A stretch of DNA of 7,475 bases, from assembly GCA_948465625.1 (NCBI GenBank), contig CAOJXM010000048.1, forward strand, positions 1 to 7,475, given 5' to 3'. The position numbers and the translations under genes were made by a program. Under the pieces are notes generated by a model. That model had not been told where the DNA came from. It saw only the letters and a program-made list of their open reading frames with translations, and searched no databases. Origin of the DNA: an uncultured Clostridium sp. (lineage in GTDB: Bacteria > Bacillota > Clostridia > TANB77 > CAG-508). This document shows, in pieces, positions 5,684 to 7,475 of the stretch. Positions within the stretch are counted from its first letter, which is position 1. The number at the start of each line of letters is the position of its first letter.

Positions 5684-7046
5684 ATGGCAAAGGATAAGTC
5701 GGTGTTTGTGTGTAGTGAGTGTGGATATGAGTCTCCTAAGTGGATGGGGAAGTGTCCAGGCTGTAATAGTTGGAATTCTTTTTATGAGGAGAAGTTGGCT
5801 AAGAATTCGGCTACATCTAAGTATGAGAAGAAGAAAGAGGCTGTGCCTAGGGTGTTAAATGAACTAGAGGGAAAAGAGGTAAAGAGAACTTCTACAGGGT
5901 TTGAGGAGCTTGATCGTGTGCTTGGTGGAGGTTTGGTTAGTGGTTCATTGGTGCTACTAGGAGGAGAGCCAGGGATTGGAAAGTCAACCTTGATTTTACA
6001 AATTTGTGATAAGATTAAAGGGGAAGGCAAGGTTTTGTATGTTTCTGGTGAGGAGTCAGCAGAACAAATTAAGATAAGAGCAGATAGGCTTGGGATTAAG
6101 AATGACGATATTCTGTTTTTGGGCGAGACGGATATTTCGTTGATTGAAGATGCGATTTTGAAGTTAAATCCTAAACTGGTTATTATCGATTCGATCCAAA
6201 CGATGTATGCAGATGAGATTACAGCAGCAGCACGGTAGTGTGAGCCAGGTAAGAGAGATTACAGCAAGGATTATGCGAGTGTGTAAAGATAATGCGATTA
6301 CTACGATTATTATAGGACATGTTACCAAAGAGGGAAATATTGCAGGGCCAAGAGTGCTAGAACATATGGTGGATACGGTGTTGTACTTGGAAGGAGAGAG
6401 ATATTTTTCTTATCGAATTTTAAGGGGCGTTAAGAATCGATTTGGTTCAACGAATGAGATTGGTATGTTTGAAATGCAGGATAAAGGGATGACAGAGATT
6501 TTGAATCCATCTTCTATTTTGATTTCGGAAAGGGAGGACAACCCTTCTGGTTCAATTATTATTGCGACAATGGAGGGAACAAGACCTTTGTTGATTGAGG
6601 TACAGTCTTTGACGAGTCAAAGTGTATTTGGTTTGCCTAGACGAACCGCCAATGGAATGGATTATAATCGATTGACGGTATTAATTGCTGTTTTGGAAAA
6701 AAAGGCGGGATTAATGCTAGGAAACCAAGATGTGTATGTAAATGTGGTTGGAGGGATTAAGTTAAATGAGCCAGCTACTGATTTGGGAATAATATTAGCA
6801 GCAAGTTCTAGTTTTAAGAATATGCCAATTGCAAAAGGAACAGTGGCAATTGGTGAAGTTGGCTTAACAGGAGAGGTAAGAAGTGTCAATTTAATAGAGA
6901 AAAGAATAAAAGAAGCCGAAAAATTGGGATTTAAGTGTTGTATTATTCCAGAAAGTAACAAAAGACTATTGAAAGATGATTACAAATTAGATATAATAGG
7001 AGTGAAAAATATAAATGAAGCAATGAAAAAGATTGGTTTGAAATAA
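5684..7046 (+). pseudogene. radA: radA (DNA repair protein RadA/Sms) with a net +1 frameshift
   Basis: RadA is a RecA-like ATPase that remodels recombination intermediates. The first frame (5684-6238, 184 aa) holds the zinc finger C10/C13/C24/C27 (CSEC...CPGC), Walker A GEPGIGKST (94-102, K100) and Walker B LVIID (165-169), then ends at TAG 6236-6238 after DEITAAAR. The family sequence here reads about DEIT-x-A-P-G-SVSQVRE. The missing continuation GSVSQVRE is present in the next frame, which runs to TAA 7044-7046 with the RadA-specific KNRFG motif (6432-6446) and the C-terminal Lon-protease-like domain. The total of 1363 nt is one base more than 454 codons, so a one-base net gain restores a normal length of about 453 aa. 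The second frame has no SD for independent initiation. Apart from the shift, every domain is intact, so this is either a very recent lesion or a sequencing/assembly error. disA follows after 26 nt. Confidence 0.88.
6222..6238 (+). other. Frameshift site in radA
   Basis: A GCAGCAGCAC run followed by GGTAGT lies between the codons for DEIT and the conserved GSVSQVRE. Ten bases (6225-6234) separate the ACA (Thr) and GGT (Gly) codons where the family needs nine. The short GCA triplet repeat is a plausible place for a replication, cloning or base-calling indel. The zero frame reaches CGG TAG here. CGG is a rare-looking codon in this A+T-rich setting, so a programmed +1 shift is conceivable but has no other support. 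Confidence 0.75.
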
Positions 7047-7072
7047 TTTAAAGTGGAAGTGGAGTGATAAAG

Positions 7073-7475
7073 GTGCGTTTGAAAGATGAGACAGATATAA
7101 CAAGTATACTAAAGCTAATGGCCCCAGGAACACAAATTCGAAATGGATTGGATAATATACTAAAGGCAAAAACAGGTGCATTAATTGTAATTGGAGATTC
7201 GAAAGAGGTATTGGATTTAGTAGATGGTGGTTTTAGTATAAACGAAGATTACACCCCTTCTCGTTTATATGAGTTGGCAAAAATGGACGGAGCCATTATA
7301 TTGAGTAGCGATTTGAAAAGAATATTATTTGCCAATGCACAGATTATTCCAAGTTCTACCATTCCAACAAAGGAAACGGGTACTAGACATAGAACAGCAG
7401 AGCGTACCGCAAAACAGACAGGAGAAATTGTGGTTAGTATTTCACAAAGAAGAAATATTATTACTATTTTTAAAG
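7073..7475 (+). CDS. disA: DNA integrity scanning protein DisA, diadenylate cyclase (3' end outside window)
   Basis: The N-terminal 134 residues of DisA, which condenses two ATP into the second messenger c-di-AMP and lowers output at branched DNA, linking genome integrity to growth or sporulation. The DAC domain is clear: MAPGTQIRNGLDNILKAKTG (16-35), LVDGGF (49-54), the catalytic DGA motif in AKMDGAIIL (D72-A74) and the ATP-binding RHR motif in GTRHRTAER (R105-R107). The central helical and C-terminal HhH DNA-binding domains would lie beyond the window. I chose the GTG at 7073, with GGAG at 7061-7064 8 nt upstream, giving an N-terminus MRLKDE. An in-frame GTG at 7064 would add three residues and cannot be excluded. 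The gap from radA is 26 nt. The pair is a conserved operon in Bacillota, and RadA and DisA are known to interact in Bacillus. Confidence 0.95.
   Translation, partial: MRLKDETDITSILKLMAPGTQIRNGLDNILKAKTGALIVIGDSKEVLDLVDGGFSINEDYTPSRLYELAKMDGAIILSSDLKRILFANAQIIPSSTIPTKETGTRHRTAERTAKQTGEIVVSISQRRNIITIFK

Noticed and set aside
5634..5858. A 74-codon frame across R3 and the radA 5' end
   Set aside because: It overlaps RadA, whose zinc finger and Walker A motifs fix the real frame.
6207..7046. Second half of radA as an independent gene starting at ATG 6207
   Set aside because: No SD before it, and its first residues (MQMRLQQQH) are out-of-frame reading of the Walker B-DEIT region. Homology resumes only at GSVSQVRE.

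Overview
The DNA is strongly A+T-rich, with GGAGG-type ribosome binding sites, TTA/AAA/GAA-rich codons and a radA-disA pair. This fits a low-GC Bacillota, most likely a clostridial lineage. I cannot name the genus from sequence alone. All supported genes lie on the + strand.

Layout: (1) the 3' part of an unrecognised charged, coiled-coil protein (1-867); (2) a complete beta-CASP metallo-beta-lactamase RNA hydrolase (894-2543); (3) repeat copy R1 (2549-2594); (4) a cytoplasmic GH15 glucoamylase-like enzyme (2665-4632); (5) repeat copy R2 (4627-4670), then an AT-rich intrinsic-terminator-like hairpin (4709-4743); (6) an IS200-like Y1/HUH transposase of the REP-associated (RAYT) type (4841-5677); (7) repeat copy R3 in the opposite orientation (5615-5667), which also encodes the transposase C-terminus; (8) radA with a net +1 frameshift near 6225-6236 (5684-7046); (9) the 5' part of disA, diadenylate cyclase (7073 to the window end).

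The most interesting content is the transposase with its 44-bp repeat family. The three copies differ at only one or two positions, all in the centre of an internal palindrome. Two copies flank the transposase as inverted repeats, and the third lies about 2 kb upstream between unrelated genes. Every copy sits at the 3' end of a gene: R1 starts 5 nt after a stop codon, R2 supplies the stop codon of the glycosidase, and R3 supplies the last 18 or so codons of the transposase. This looks like an active or recently active REP/RAYT system in a Gram-positive genome.

The unit sits directly against the radA-disA housekeeping operon, leaving 6 nt between the transposase stop and the radA start. RadA processes recombination intermediates, and DisA makes c-di-AMP while scanning DNA. 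Their expression here may therefore depend on transcription through the transposase. radA itself carries a reading-frame break inside its ATPase core, which is either a real lesion or a sequence error.
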